Positions 52,029-52,145 of a DNA stretch of 52,145 bases are shown piece by piece. The stretch covers positions 1-52,145 of the forward strand of contig DASRFK010000138.1 in assembly GCA_035651635.1 (NCBI GenBank). Direction: 5' to 3'. The DNA comes from JANXQE01 sp035651635. GTDB taxonomy: Bacteria > Verrucomicrobiota > Verrucomicrobiia > Limisphaerales > UBA8199. Position 1 is the stretch's first letter, and the number at the start of each line of letters is the position of its first letter. Below the pieces are notes generated by a model. It ran no database searches and had not been told where the DNA came from. It was given only the letters and a program-made list of their open reading frames with translations. The translations under genes and the position numbers were made by a program.

Positions 52029-52068
52029 GTGGCGAGTGGCGAGTGGCGAGTGGCGAGTGAGGCGAGTG
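52029..52068. repeat. Heptamer tandem repeat in the pdxH leader
   Basis: Four perfect copies of GTGGCGA (52029-52056) are followed by a degenerate GTGAGGCGAGTG. The array ends 15 bases upstream of the pdxH start codon. Confidence 0.8.
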
Positions 52069-52145
52069 ACCGGAGAATTGACAGGGTAATGAGGTGTGCC
52101 AATGATCTTCGTCATGAGCGAAATCATTTACCCCCGAAGTCCCCG

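Overview
The window looks like the chromosome of a free-living member of the Verrucomicrobiota, probably the Pedosphaera/Limisphaerales group (inferred). The DNA is GC-rich. Shine-Dalgarno sequences are mostly weak or absent. The gene content mixes housekeeping blocks with secreted and carbohydrate-type enzymes: a glycoside hydrolase family 2 enzyme, a Tat-exported Gfo/Idh/MocA oxidoreductase, sugar-isomerase TIM barrels, and a secreted propeller protein ending in FYRVFVP. Intergenic spaces are full of short dispersed inverted and direct repeats. No 16S gene lies in the window, so the taxonomy is not proven.

Layout. 1-7.5 kb is accessory: GH2 hydrolase (cut by the left edge), seven-bladed propeller protein, oxidoreductase, DegT-type aminotransferase, a small exported protein and a membrane metalloprotease. 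7.5-11.6 kb is core information processing: a winged-helix-like protein, an HU/IHF protein and hisS on the plus strand, then the minus-strand block rpsP-khpA-trmD-rplS, which lacks rimM between khpA and trmD. 11.7-20 kb is a plus-strand DNA-modification/repair block: a solitary DNA methyltransferase, two tandem but divergent full-length UvrA proteins, and a Uma2-type nuclease-fold gene whose start overlaps the second uvrA stop. 20-32 kb is accessory again: a sedolisin protease, a PHP-like protein, tRNA-Ser(GGA), two sugar-isomerase-like proteins, an unusual Pro-rich protein, a well-terminated candidate small RNA on the minus strand, tatD, and a large FAD/Fe-S oxidoreductase.

32-38.5 kb is the envelope/isoprenoid run uppS-cdsA-dxr-rseP-ispG, which couples undecaprenyl carrier synthesis, phospholipid precursor synthesis, the MEP pathway and envelope-stress proteolysis. 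38.5-44.5 kb is minus-strand: FecR-domain protein, recO with an overlapping DUF502 membrane protein, the HIT-phoH-ybeY operon and a cation/proton antiporter. 45-50.3 kb is gyrB-gyrA behind a clear sigma70-like promoter. The window ends with an unknown 175-residue protein and pdxH.

The most interesting unexplained signals are: the compact small RNA at 26619-26735 (minus), with three hairpins, an exposed anti-Shine-Dalgarno stretch and a perfect terminator; the UvrA-UvrA-Uma2 array; the ~110-bp tandem repeat at 42981-43209, whose hairpins carry compensatory changes; and a GyrA that naturally lacks both quinolone-binding positions. All functional statements come from reading the sequence and recalling protein families; no database search was run.
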